Positions 25,410-34,394 of a stretch of 64,000 nt of DNA are shown here, one piece after another. The stretch spans positions 1 to 64,000 of the forward strand of contig NZ_FNCN01000012.1 in assembly GCF_900100605.1 (NCBI RefSeq), in the 5' to 3' direction. The notes beneath the pieces are model-generated. The model saw nothing but the letters and a program-made list of their open reading frames with translations, was not told where the DNA came from and ran no database searches. The first letter of the stretch is position 1, and each line of letters opens with the position of its first letter. The DNA is from Sinosporangium album (lineage in GTDB: Bacteria > Actinomycetota > Actinomycetes > Streptosporangiales > Streptosporangiaceae). The position numbers and the translations under genes are program-made.

Positions 25410-26732
25410 ATGACATTCGGATCGGAGGCGTCAGATGTCGACTTCGGCAAGCTGGCCGCCACGTTCGGCACCCCGCTGTACGTTTACGACGCCGACGCCC
25501 TGACCTGGCAGTACCAAGGTCTCCGGGAGTCGCTGCATCCGTCGTTGGAGATCTTCTTCTCCCTGAAGTCGAACCCGAACGTGTCGGTGTGCGCCGTACT
25601 TCACGCGCTCGGCGCCAGGGCCGAGGTGTCGTCGCTGACAGAGCTGCTGACCGCCCTGCGAGCGGGGGTGGATCCGGACAACATCATCTTTCTCGGGCCG
25701 GGAAAGAGTCGGGCCGAGATCTCGGCCTGCCTCGCCGAGGGAGTTCACGCGATCGTCTGCGAGTCGTTCGGCGAGCTGGGGCGAATCAACGAGATGGCTC
25801 TCGACCGGGGCCAGGTGGCTCGTGTCGCGCTCCGGGTCAACCCGGCCTTCGCCGTGAAGGGGTCACGGCTGACCATGGGGGGACGTCCCCGCCAGTTCGG
25901 CATCGACGAGGCTGAGCTGCTCGCCCGACCTGACCTGGGAGAGGAGTATCCGGGAGTCAGGCTGACGGGTATCCACGTGTACATGGGGACGCGCATCCTG
26001 GATGAGAACGTGGTGGTCGAGAACACACGTCGGATCCTCGACCTGGCGGAGCGCCTGTCGGCGAGAATCGGCTTCCCCTTGGAGATGGTGGACATCGGTG
26101 GAGGCCTGGGCGTCGCGTACTTCGACGGTGAACGGGATCTCGATGTCCGAGCGTTGACCGAACAGCTGAATCCGGTGATCGAGAAATTCCACGCGGCACA
26201 CCCGAACACCAGGATGATCATGGAGTTGGGCCGCTACCTCTCCGCCCCCGCCGGGGTCTACCTCGCCCAGGTGCTGTACACCAAGGAGTCCATGGGCGAG
26301 CACTTCGCCATCACCGACGGCGGCACCCACCACCACATGGCCGCGGTGGGCACCGGCTCCTTCGTCAAGCGGAACTTCCCCATACGGCTGCTCAACCGGC
26401 CCACCACAGATGCGACGGAGCCGTGGCAGGTTACCGGCCCGCTATGCACCCCCAACGACACCCTGGGCAAGAACGTGCCGCTGCCGGCCTTGAGGCCGGG
26501 AGACCTAATCGGTGTACTCCGCTCGGGTGCCTACGGGCCGACGGCGTCACCCGTCCAGTTCCTCAGTCACGGCTACCCCGCGGAGGTCCTGATCTGGGAA
26601 GGGAGCGCCCACCTGGTGCGGGAGCGCGACCGGCCCGAGGACCTTCTCGGTCGGCAGCGACTCCACCCTGCTCTCTCACCCGAGGCGGGAGGTCGGGCCA
26701 TGGCGTCCGACGTCAGACCAGCCCCAGCTTGA
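25410..26732 (+). CDS. PLP-dependent decarboxylase, diaminopimelate-decarboxylase fold (BtrK/VinO-like)
   Basis: A 440-residue type III PLP enzyme. The PLP lysine is Lys53 in FFSLKSNPN; later come the glycine loop VDIGGGLGVAY and the dimer-interface Cys of GPLCTPNDTLGK. FGTPLYVYDAD and IIFLGPGKSRAE are typical of the subgroup that decarboxylates amino acids tethered to carrier proteins (BtrK on glutamyl-BtrI, VinO/FlvO on aspartyl carriers). A carrier gene lies 1.8 kb upstream. Product would be a decarboxylated amino-acyl thioester such as a beta- or gamma-amino acid. GGAGG at 25399-25403 sits 6 bases before ATG. Lysine biosynthesis is an alternative but unlikely here. Confidence 0.82.
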   Translation: MTFGSEASDVDFGKLAATFGTPLYVYDADALTWQYQGLRESLHPSLEIFFSLKSNPNVSVCAVLHALGARAEVSSLTELLTALRAGVDPDNIIFLGPGKSRAEISACLAEGVHAIVCESFGELGRINEMALDRGQVARVALRVNPAFAVKGSRLTMGGRPRQFGIDEAELLARPDLGEEYPGVRLTGIHVYMGTRILDENVVVENTRRILDLAERLSARIGFPLEMVDIGGGLGVAYFDGERDLDVRALTEQLNPVIEKFHAAHPNTRMIMELGRYLSAPAGVYLAQVLYTKESMGEHFAITDGGTHHHMAAVGTGSFVKRNFPIRLLNRPTTDATEPWQVTGPLCTPNDTLGKNVPLPALRPGDLIGVLRSGAYGPTASPVQFLSHGYPAEVLIWEGSAHLVRERDRPEDLLGRQRLHPALSPEAGGRAMASDVRPAPA

Positions 26733-27405
26733 TGGCGGTGACCACGGCGGCGGTCCTGTTCGGAGAGTCGAGCTTGAGAAGGACAGAGCCGACCAACCGC
26801 TTGGCGCCGTGGGTCGAGATGCCGAGGGAACGGGCGATCTGCTTGTTGCTCATCCCTTCGACGAGGTGGGTCAGCGCCTCATTCTCCCGCGGCGTGAGAT
26901 TGACCGACCTGTGAACGGGAGCCGAGGTCGCCTGGCGGGTTCCGACGAGCAGCCGCCGAGCCAGCGCCGGTGGCATCGGCATTTCGCCGAGAAGCGTGCG
27001 CTCCAGGGTGCTGTCGAGTAGGTCGGCGGAGAGTCCCGACATCGGGAGAAAGCCGTCGCACGGCAGCATGGAAAGTCTCGCATTGTCGATCCTCTCGAAA
27101 TCATCGCCGATTACTACAATGCGTGTCGAATCTCTCTTGAAGAGATCGAAATACTTTCCTAGGAACTTCCACTGCTCGATATCGACAATGAGAACCCCGG
27201 GTTCCCTTAAATCGATGGGCCCCGGGAGGTTCTCGGGGTTCCAGTGAGCGACCGAGCCGACCCCTGAGATCCGGTTGAGCATCGTGTCAAGCCCGCAACG
27301 AAGGACCTCGTTGCGTACCAGCAGGACAACGTCGACCTTCTTCGGCTGCTTCTCGAGTTCACGTATCGTGGACACCTTACCGCCTTCCCGATAGGTCAAT
27401 TTCAT
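26713..27405 (-). CDS. LuxR-family regulator with degenerate receiver domain
   Basis: A 230-residue cytosolic regulator. Residues 20-130 resemble a response-regulator receiver (VDVVLLVRNEVLRCGLDTML, VLIVDIEQW, RIVVIGDD) but the usual acidic phosphorylation patch is incomplete, so it may be phosphorylation-independent. The C-terminal LuxR HTH is clear: LTPRENEALTHLVEGMSNKQ then IARSLGISTHGAKRLVGSVL. It overlaps the convergent decarboxylase by 20 bases. As the only regulator inside the cluster it probably controls it. Confidence 0.82.
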   Translation of the reverse strand: MKLTYREGGKVSTIRELEKQPKKVDVVLLVRNEVLRCGLDTMLNRISGVGSVAHWNPENLPGPIDLREPGVLIVDIEQWKFLGKYFDLFKRDSTRIVVIGDDFERIDNARLSMLPCDGFLPMSGLSADLLDSTLERTLLGEMPMPPALARRLLVGTRQATSAPVHRSVNLTPRENEALTHLVEGMSNKQIARSLGISTHGAKRLVGSVLLKLDSPNRTAAVVTAIKLGLV

Positions 27406-27468
27406 GATCTCCGTAGGGAAGCAATATCGTCAAGAGTCTTAAGAGGGGCTTGGGCCACCCCGAGTTGG

Positions 27469-27725
27469 TTGAAGTATGCCTCTGAACTGCGGGAACGCGC
27501 TGTCCGTAGGCTTCTCAAGCTACGTGCGGCGGGTGAGGGGCAGGGGGCGCCGGCCCGGGTCGCGGACCGGCTCGGGATGCATCGTGAGGCGTTGCGGACG
27601 TGGGTTCGGCAGGCCGAGGTCGATGGCGGGAAGCGGCCGGGGACGACGACTTCCGACGCGGCGCGGATCGCGGAACAGTTCGGTGTGGAGCCGATCTGCG
27701 CCGTGCTCCCGCCGGATCGTCGGCC
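27469..27725 (+). pseudogene. IS3-family transposase remnant (OrfA joined to OrfB piece)
   Basis: From TTG 27469 the frame reads KYASELRERAVRRLL, then LGMHREALRTWVRQAEVDGG and RPGTTTSDAARIAE, the N-terminal HTH of IS3-type OrfA. It then jumps to QFGVEPICAVLP, which in intact elements is near the start of OrfB (FGVEPICRVL). The leucine-zipper part of OrfA and the DDE core are missing, so an internal deletion fused both pieces. Confidence 0.65.
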
Positions 27726-28054
27726 GGAAGTACAAGAAGGAACTCGTCGAATTCCATAGGGGCTGGAAAGGCATCATGGATGTGAGAGACGGCCGCCATG
27801 GAATGGGCTGTCTCGCGCAATTCAGAAAGGTCGAATTCCTACTGTGGGTAGTTCCTCCGGCCGAGTGCGAGGAGATGTTCAACCGATGAGCCGCCGGCAC
27901 CGGTCTGACGACCGGGAACCAAGCGATCCAGCCTCCAATTTCGCCAGGGCGGCCCAGTTTCTCCTGTATCTCCTGTAGTTGCAGGTAAAGCCGCTTGTTC
28001 GTGGTAAATCGATTGCCGGTCGACCTGATCCCGCGGTAGCCAAAAACGTGTTTC
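27726..28054. other. Spacer between IS3 fossil and exporter gene
   Basis: No gene supported. The sequence is less GC-rich than its surroundings (27950-28060), probably the 3' region of the MATE gene and IS debris. Confidence 0.35.
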
Positions 28055-29473
28055 TCACTGCCTTTCCTCCGCGTTCTGGCTCCTTGACGGCGGAGCCGGG
28101 GCCGGTGCCATGGGCATTCCCAGTGCCACCCCCGATTCGACCCGGCTCATCCGCCGCACTTCACGTACGGTGACCACAACGACGCTGACGCCGAGGAAGT
28201 TGCATACGGCGATGCTGTAGTAAAGGGATGCGGCGCTTGACGTCAGGTGAACCGCCAGCATTCCGACCAGCACGATGACGCCGAAATAGACGGTGTTGAG
28301 AACGAGGGCGTATTTCCCTCTGCCGATCTGCTCGAGGAGTGTGAGCGCGGCCAGTACCGGTCCCTGGATCGCATAGGTGAGCCCGACCGTCTCCATGTAC
28401 CGGGACGTCACGGAGGCGATCTCCGGGTTCCCCGTCAAGGCCGCGGCCAGCGGATCGGCGGCCAGCCAGATCCCGAGAGCGAGCACCAGGTAGGTGGCCA
28501 CCGTCAATTCGAGGCCGCTGCGCAGGGTTCGGCTGAGCCGCCCGTACTGCCCGGCCCCGCGCTCCTGGTTCAGGATGATCGCGATGGCGGTGCCGAGCAC
28601 GGTTCCCGGCAGGAAGACCAGGCCCTGCAGGTTGACGGCGACGGAGAAGCCCGAAACGACGAGCGGGCTGAAGTCCCTCAGGATCCACAGGACGGCGAGG
28701 TTGTAGGCGGCGACCAAACCGATGGTGCCCGCGATGGGGACGCCGATCTGCCAGAGCTGTCCGACGGCCTCGCCCCGCCAGGGTAGCCGCTGACCGGTTT
28801 GCCACAGGCCCGCCCTGCGCAGCAGTACGAACGCCAGGGCGAGGCCGACGGCGCCGGAGAGCACGCTCGCCACCGGCACGCTGTAGATGCCGATCCCCGT
28901 GCCCAGCCCCAGAGCGGCCACGCAGCCGACCCGCACCGCCGCGACGGATACGACCACCACCGTGGCCGTCCCCACTCGCCCGAACCCGCGCAGGGCGGCG
29001 GCGCCCAGAGCGGAGCCGATGACGGACAGCTCGGCGAAGGAGGTCCAGCGGAGGAAGGAGACGAAGTCGCCCCTGACCTGTGGCGTGACGTCGAGGAGAG
29101 CGGCGATGCCCGGCGCGGCGACCGCCACCGCGCCGCACAGCGCCACTCCGGTCCCTATCCAGATTCTGGCCATGCTCGCCGTGACCGGCAGTACGGCCTC
29201 GGGCCGCCCCTGTCCCCGGCTGATCGCCGCGGCTACCTGGTTGCTGATCGCGAACGCGGCCGTAACGGCCAGCATGATCAGTGCGACCGGATGGTAGAGA
29301 GAGCGGATGTACAGCGCTTCGGACCCCATCCGTCCAAGCAGCGCGATGACGGCCAGGAGCGCCAGGACGTCGACCAGCTCCGCCAGCGCCATCGGCAGGG
29401 CGAGCCGGCTGACCGGCCGCCAGGAGCTCGCCCGAACCCGGAGCCGACGCACGGGCTCCCCGAAACCGTACAT
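28055..29473 (-). CDS. MATE-family multidrug/metabolite exporter
   Basis: A 472-residue inner-membrane protein with about 12 transmembrane helices in two pseudo-symmetric halves (first half PVSRLALPMALAELVDVLAL, second LWQIGVPIAGTIGLVAAYNL). MATE proteins export cationic or amphiphilic metabolites with H+ or Na+. Start ATG 29473 has GGAGG 7 bases upstream. It is the last gene of the minus-strand block and has its own 330-base upstream region, so it may be transcribed separately. Likely exporter of the cluster product and self-resistance factor. Confidence 0.87.
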   Translation of the reverse strand: MYGFGEPVRRLRVRASSWRPVSRLALPMALAELVDVLALLAVIALLGRMGSEALYIRSLYHPVALIMLAVTAAFAISNQVAAAISRGQGRPEAVLPVTASMARIWIGTGVALCGAVAVAAPGIAALLDVTPQVRGDFVSFLRWTSFAELSVIGSALGAAALRGFGRVGTATVVVVSVAAVRVGCVAALGLGTGIGIYSVPVASVLSGAVGLALAFVLLRRAGLWQTGQRLPWRGEAVGQLWQIGVPIAGTIGLVAAYNLAVLWILRDFSPLVVSGFSVAVNLQGLVFLPGTVLGTAIAIILNQERGAGQYGRLSRTLRSGLELTVATYLVLALGIWLAADPLAAALTGNPEIASVTSRYMETVGLTYAIQGPVLAALTLLEQIGRGKYALVLNTVYFGVIVLVGMLAVHLTSSAASLYYSIAVCNFLGVSVVVVTVREVRRMSRVESGVALGMPMAPAPAPPSRSQNAEERQ

Positions 29474-29806
29474 GTATGACCTCCGTAACAAGCCCTTTGC
29501 CTTTGTCGGCGAAATTCGGTCTTCACCTGCAGACGATTCCGCGCCACCGCTACGGAGATAGCTGCCAAGAAGAAATTAAGAAGTGCCGAAAAAGAAAATT
29601 GGATACACTGGACCCCGTGCGAAAATGAATCCGTTCGCCGTGCGGCGGCCAACGGTTCCGACGATCGGAGACAGAAGTATCCGCCAGGTCTGCCAGCGCT
29701 TCCGAAGCATTGAGAGGTGGGCTGGAAAAGAACACAACGCATCAGTGGAAATGTTTTAGCGTGACGAAGCTAGCAGAAATTTGCAGGTCCTGGGAAGCTC
29801 CCCCGG
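29474..29806. promoter_or_regulatory. AT-rich upstream region of the MATE gene
   Basis: 333 bases with no gene. It is unusually AT-rich around 29565-29630 (AAGAAATTAAGAAG, GAAAAAGAAAATTGG), in contrast to its neighbours, and probably holds the MATE promoter and operator. Confidence 0.4.
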
Positions 29807-31507
29807 CTATCTGCCGGTACCTTGGGCGAAGGCTGTCAGCTGTCTCCACGCCATGGGGTCGCCGAGATCATCGGGGGCCTGTGCATACAGGTTGTAGCTG
29901 TGCGGCGTCATCGCCGCCGAACGGCCGGGCAGCAGGTCCAGGCAGGTGCTGTGAAGAAGCTCGGGGGTAAGGGAGCCCTTCCGGTCTACCGCGTGACACA
30001 CAATTACGGTTTCTTCGGAACCGGTCGCTGAATGTTTTATCTCAAGCAGGAATTCCTGGTGTCCCAGGGCGTTCTCAAGGAGCCGGCGAACCACTCCGAG
30101 TCGCACCCAGCTCCTGTCGATGAAATGCCAGTCGGGTCCGCGCCCCGCCGGGGCCAATTCGGCCTCGCTCACTAGTTTCGACAGGTCCGTAATGGATTCT
30201 CCTGCTCTGACCAGGGTCTGGACCAGGTCGCGTCCGAACGAGTGCAGCTCCGCCCGGGGCAGGCACCTCGGGTCAGTCCACAGCGAGGCCGTGAACTCTC
30301 CCTCAAGGCGGTAGACGGTGAGGGCCATCCGGGAAAGTCGCCATTCCGGTTCGAGCACGGTGAGGTTCCCGTCGGGGAACCGTTCGACCGGGTCCGGGGT
30401 GGCGGAGTGACGCAGCTCCGGCGAATGCCCGGCCGCGCTCACGTCGTTGAACAGGCAGTCCCTGGTGTAGGCGTCGATGCCGCGAACACGGCCCGCCTCG
30501 CTGATCTCCTCCCATATCTCCCGTGCGTCGTACCAGCTGTTGCGGTAGGCGAGCAGAGCTCCCTTGGCGACCCGCCGCGCGACCTCGTCGAAGCACTCCG
30601 CGCCGGTTATGTCGACATGGATGAACGCGTCCGTCGACTGGGTGCCCGCGTAGTTCCGCAGTTGCGGAAGGATCCGGTTCGACGCAGAGGAGGTCAGCCC
30701 GATCGACGGGACCCCGGCATACCGCGCAAGCAGAACGGTCAGCGCGCTCAGCACCGCGGCCGAGCGGCTCGTTCCGGTACGGCTCGCGATCTTTCGCAGA
30801 GCCTCGGCGGCGCTGCGGGAACGGAGCAGGATCCCCGGCTGGGGCAGGGCCTCCCCGCCTTCCGCCTCCAGCGGGAAGACCGCCTGCGGAACCTTGCCGA
30901 GCTGGTCGGCCCAGTACCGCCGGCTTCCACGGATCCGGCGGTCGATCTCCGGACGGGCTTCCAAAGCGGCCAGGTCGATGGGCTGCAGACCCTGCTCGGA
31001 CAATTCCTCACCGGCCAGCAGGGCGCGCAGGTCGCCGACCATGAGACCGAGACCGATACCGTCGGTCGCGAGATGGGAGATGGCGGCGGCCAGGTGGAGG
31101 CACTCGGTGCCGCTGACGACCACGGCCACCCGTAACGGCAGGTCTTTCTCCAGGTCGAAACGCGGCAGCCAGAGCTCATGGCGCAGTTGTTCGGCGGCGA
31201 GCCGGGACCGCGACGCGTCGCATCGCACCACGCGCAGTGCGAGGTCACCGGCCGCCGCCACCCGCTGCGCCCACCGCCCAGGCCCGATGTCATAACGGGT
31301 GCGCAGGGACTCGTGACGGATCAGCAGGAGCCGGAGGGCCCCGGCCAGCCTCTCGACGGTCGTCCCGGGGGGCAGGTCGAGGACCAGGTCCTCCGCGACC
31401 TGGTCGGGTCCGGTGAGCAGGGCGCGCAGGATGTTCTCCTGCCCCCTGCTCAGCGGCCCGTCGCGCTCCTCGCACCCGGAGAACCGGACCGGGATCGTGT
31501 CCGTCAC
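29807..31507 (-). CDS. Stand-alone NRPS-type condensation protein
   Basis: A 566-residue protein of the condensation (C) superfamily, which forms an amide or ester between two carrier- or CoA-bound substrates. The catalytic motif HHxxxDG appears as SHLATDG (residues 144-150): the second, catalytic His145 and Asp149 are kept, the first His is Ser. LRTRYD-type and later DFG-region stretches are recognisable. No adenylation or carrier domain is fused. It overlaps the upstream dehydrogenase gene by 4 bases. It could join the decarboxylated aminoacyl unit to the acyl chain or sugar-amine. Confidence 0.8.
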   Translation of the reverse strand: MTDTIPVRFSGCEERDGPLSRGQENILRALLTGPDQVAEDLVLDLPPGTTVERLAGALRLLLIRHESLRTRYDIGPGRWAQRVAAAGDLALRVVRCDASRSRLAAEQLRHELWLPRFDLEKDLPLRVAVVVSGTECLHLAAAISHLATDGIGLGLMVGDLRALLAGEELSEQGLQPIDLAALEARPEIDRRIRGSRRYWADQLGKVPQAVFPLEAEGGEALPQPGILLRSRSAAEALRKIASRTGTSRSAAVLSALTVLLARYAGVPSIGLTSSASNRILPQLRNYAGTQSTDAFIHVDITGAECFDEVARRVAKGALLAYRNSWYDAREIWEEISEAGRVRGIDAYTRDCLFNDVSAAGHSPELRHSATPDPVERFPDGNLTVLEPEWRLSRMALTVYRLEGEFTASLWTDPRCLPRAELHSFGRDLVQTLVRAGESITDLSKLVSEAELAPAGRGPDWHFIDRSWVRLGVVRRLLENALGHQEFLLEIKHSATGSEETVIVCHAVDRKGSLTPELLHSTCLDLLPGRSAAMTPHSYNLYAQAPDDLGDPMAWRQLTAFAQGTGR

Positions 31508-32559
31508 GAACCGTCTCCTTCCTGGTCGACGTTCAGCACGGTCTTGAACGCTTGGCGCCGGTCGGACAACCGATACGCCCGCGCCGCGTCCTCCAGCGGG
31601 AGGCGGTGTGAGACGACCGCCGACGGATCGATCCGGCCGGCCCGGATGAGTTCGAGGACGTTGGCCCGGACCGCGATCGGGTCGCCGACTGTGAAACGTA
31701 CGATCAGTTCGCGGGCGAACGCCAGGCCGCTGGGGAACGGCATGGCCTCCGCGTGGTGCGCGCCGACCACGGCGACGGTGGCCCGCGGCGCGGCGGTCTC
31801 CAGCGCGTACCGCAGGGCGGTGTCGCTGCCCACGGCCTCGATCACGGCGTCGGCGCCACGACCGGCGGTGAGCTCGCGGAGTGTCCGGGACAGCTCCGCG
31901 GGATCCGACGCCCGTACCCCGAAAGCCTCGAGCGTTTCACGGCGGGCCGGGTCCGGATCGGCGGCGACGATGACGGCGGCGCCGGCCAGGCGGGCGCACA
32001 GGGCACAGAGCAGCCCGACGGGTCCTCCACCGACCACCGCGACGGTGGCCCCCGGCGTCGCGCCGGAGTCCCGGACCGCGCAGTACGCCGTGGACAGCAC
32101 GTCCCCGACGAACACGGCCTGCTCGTCGGTCACACCGTCCGGAGTAGCCGCCAGCACCAGATCGGCGTACGGCACCCTGACGTACTCGGCCTGTCCGCCG
32201 GCGACCGGCTCGCCGACCACTGAGGCGTAGCCGAAAAGGCCGACGTGAGCGCACTGGTAGTGATGTCCGCGGGCGCAGTACCCGCACCTGCCGCACGCGA
32301 TGACGTCCGACGCGAAGACCCGCTGCCCGACGGCGAACGGGACCTCCGGTCCCGCCTCGTGGACGACGCCCGCGAACTCGTGGCCCAGGACGGTGCCGGC
32401 CTCGAAGCCCGGGATCTCACCCCGGTACGGATGCAGGTCGGTTCCACAGATCGCGGACCGGGTGACCCGGACTACCGCGTCGCGTGGTCCCTTGACAGCG
32501 GGCATCGGCAGCTCTGTCACCTCGATCCGGCCCGGAGCCCGGTAGACCACCCCTCTCAT
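31504..32559 (-). CDS. Zinc-dependent medium-chain alcohol dehydrogenase
   Basis: A 351-residue NAD(P)-dependent enzyme. Catalytic zinc ligands are in AICGTDLHPYRG (Cys) and GHEFAGVVHE (His/Glu); structural zinc is held by CGRCGYCARGHHYQC. The cofactor site is VVGGGPVGLLCA. It should oxidise a secondary alcohol or reduce a ketone, perhaps on the sugar or acyl chain. ATG 32559 overlaps the upstream gene by 4 bases, as do most genes in this operon. Confidence 0.85.
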   Translation of the reverse strand: MRGVVYRAPGRIEVTELPMPAVKGPRDAVVRVTRSAICGTDLHPYRGEIPGFEAGTVLGHEFAGVVHEAGPEVPFAVGQRVFASDVIACGRCGYCARGHHYQCAHVGLFGYASVVGEPVAGGQAEYVRVPYADLVLAATPDGVTDEQAVFVGDVLSTAYCAVRDSGATPGATVAVVGGGPVGLLCALCARLAGAAVIVAADPDPARRETLEAFGVRASDPAELSRTLRELTAGRGADAVIEAVGSDTALRYALETAAPRATVAVVGAHHAEAMPFPSGLAFARELIVRFTVGDPIAVRANVLELIRAGRIDPSAVVSHRLPLEDAARAYRLSDRRQAFKTVLNVDQEGDGS

Positions 32560-34394
32560 CGCTCCTTCTCCCCGAACGTCACGAAGGCCCATCCCTTGGC
32601 GGGGAGGGCGATGGGCCGTCCGACTGCGCCGGCGCCGCTCCTCATGACGACTTCGGTGCGAACCGGCCGGTCGCCGTGATTGACGGCCAAGACGCGACCC
32701 GCATCGGCACCGTGACCAGGCACAATCTCGACGTCCGGCTCGGGACAGTCCGCGGTGACCGCGACACCCGCGAACTCGGCGACACACAGGTAGAACGTCT
32801 GCCAGCCGGTGGCGGCCAGCCTGCCCGGACTGTCGAGCATGGCCTCGACCGGGGCGTTGGTGAAGACGAAGCGCCCCCGACCCACCCGGTTGGATATGAC
32901 GGCCGGTGAACCGTCCGTGTATGTCGCGAGCACGTCGGCCGTCCCGGTCCTCAGGGTCGTGACGGGACCGGGCGCCCTGTCCCAGTCCAACGGCCACTCC
33001 CGGTCCCCCCAGTGCAGGCGCGTCTTGCCCTCGGAACTCGTCGTGTAGTCGGTGATCATCGCCCCGACCAGGTCGGGGCCGGGAAAAGCGTGCAGATGGT
33101 CTCCCAGCGACAGGTAGACGACCGCGCCCGCGAGGGCGGAGGCGGTGAGGTTCTCGAGGTCGGCCAGCGTCAACCGGGTGACGGAGGGGCAGATCACCAG
33201 CGCCCGATCGCCCAGCTGTCCGGAAACCACGTCAAAGTCCAGATGGGAGCGTTTCAGCAGCAGGTAGGCGTAGAAGGCCGCGACACCGCTCCCGGCAGCG
33301 TCCAGATAGCTGTCCCCCTGGCCCCGCATGCGTTCTGGCAGGTAGAGGGCGGTCCCGGCGGGGCCGCGTTCGGGGCGGAGCCGTCCGGCCACGGCGAGGA
33401 TCTCCTGGTAGGCCCGCATCGCGGGTTTTGGCGTTCCGTCCAGCCGGTGCAGCCCGGCGGTGCGCTCGGCCGGTCGCTCCCGGTACGGCTCGGCACACGA
33501 GGCGATGTCCTGCCAGCACCACACCAGGACGCCGGTCGCCCCGTTGGCGAGCGCCGAGACGGTCGACGCCCGCAGATAGGCCGCCGCGACCTCCTCGTCC
33601 ACCCCGTAGCTCCCCAGCTCGTCCACCAGGGGAGCCCCGAACGCGCCCGCGGCCTGGGTGAGGAAGGGCGTGAGGTTGGTGGCCTTGTAGGACATGGTCG
33701 ACTCGATCGAACCGGGCGCCCAGACCGGGAACCCGTGTGTCCCGACCAGGTCCAGACCGGCGCTGTTGTCGATGCCGTAGGGTCCGGAGCCGAAGGTCCC
33801 CGACAGGTCGTTGGCCTGAAGCACCAGGGCGCCGGGAGACTCCTCCCGGATCGCCCTGGCCATCCGGGTCTGCCAGTCGGCGACCTCGGCGCGGGTGAGC
33901 GAGCGGGCCCGTCGCCGGTCGATGTTCCACAGCTCGTCCCCGAGGTCATAGGCGAGGACGTGGGCGCACCCGCGGAGCGCCCCGGCGACCGACCTGGCCA
34001 GCTCCTCCTCGGCGCGCAGCAGCTCGCTGTCACGCCAGACGTCGCGGCCGTTTCGCCAGGCCAGGTCGAGCAGTTGCCCGTTCATCCAGATGGTGAACAG
34101 CGAGACCACGCACGCGAGCCCGTGCTCCCCGGCCGTCCTCACCGCGTCGGAGATCCGGTCGAGCATGACGGCGTCCGTCTTCTCCGGGGAGGGCTGGAGG
34201 TCCCTCCAGATGACGAAGAGTCGGACGGTGTTCAGCCCGGCTGCGGCGATTCGGCCGAAGTCGGCGTGGATCGTCGCCGGGTCCCAGTCCGCCCAGATCC
34301 GGCACCCCGCCTCCGAGGGCTGGTAGTTGACACCGAGAGCGAGGAAAGGGGAGCCGTTCCGGAGCAATCGGCCGTTCTCGACGGTGAACATCAC
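32556..34394 (-). CDS. GH5-like glycoside hydrolase with C-terminal beta-galactosidase-type domains
   Basis: A 612-residue protein without signal peptide. Residues 1-320 form a GH5/clan-A barrel; the acid/base Glu154 lies in AYDLGDELWN (Asp replaces the usual Asn before Glu), and nucleophile Glu259 in PLVDELGSYG. Residues 340-530 look like the GATase-like middle domain of large beta-galactosidases (LVICPSVTRL), and the last 80 residues form a beta domain. A cytosolic hydrolase inside a sugar-assembly operon may trim a precursor glycoside or activate a stored glycosylated product. Start GTG 34394 or ATG 34391. Confidence 0.75.
   Translation of the reverse strand: MMFTVENGRLLRNGSPFLALGVNYQPSEAGCRIWADWDPATIHADFGRIAAAGLNTVRLFVIWRDLQPSPEKTDAVMLDRISDAVRTAGEHGLACVVSLFTIWMNGQLLDLAWRNGRDVWRDSELLRAEEELARSVAGALRGCAHVLAYDLGDELWNIDRRRARSLTRAEVADWQTRMARAIREESPGALVLQANDLSGTFGSGPYGIDNSAGLDLVGTHGFPVWAPGSIESTMSYKATNLTPFLTQAAGAFGAPLVDELGSYGVDEEVAAAYLRASTVSALANGATGVLVWCWQDIASCAEPYRERPAERTAGLHRLDGTPKPAMRAYQEILAVAGRLRPERGPAGTALYLPERMRGQGDSYLDAAGSGVAAFYAYLLLKRSHLDFDVVSGQLGDRALVICPSVTRLTLADLENLTASALAGAVVYLSLGDHLHAFPGPDLVGAMITDYTTSSEGKTRLHWGDREWPLDWDRAPGPVTTLRTGTADVLATYTDGSPAVISNRVGRGRFVFTNAPVEAMLDSPGRLAATGWQTFYLCVAEFAGVAVTADCPEPDVEIVPGHGADAGRVLAVNHGDRPVRTEVVMRSGAGAVGRPIALPAKGWAFVTFGEKER

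Noticed and set aside
27726-27889. Short frame after the IS3 fossil (ending AECEEMFNR)
   Set aside because: No ribosome binding site, no family, and out of frame with the transposase remnant.
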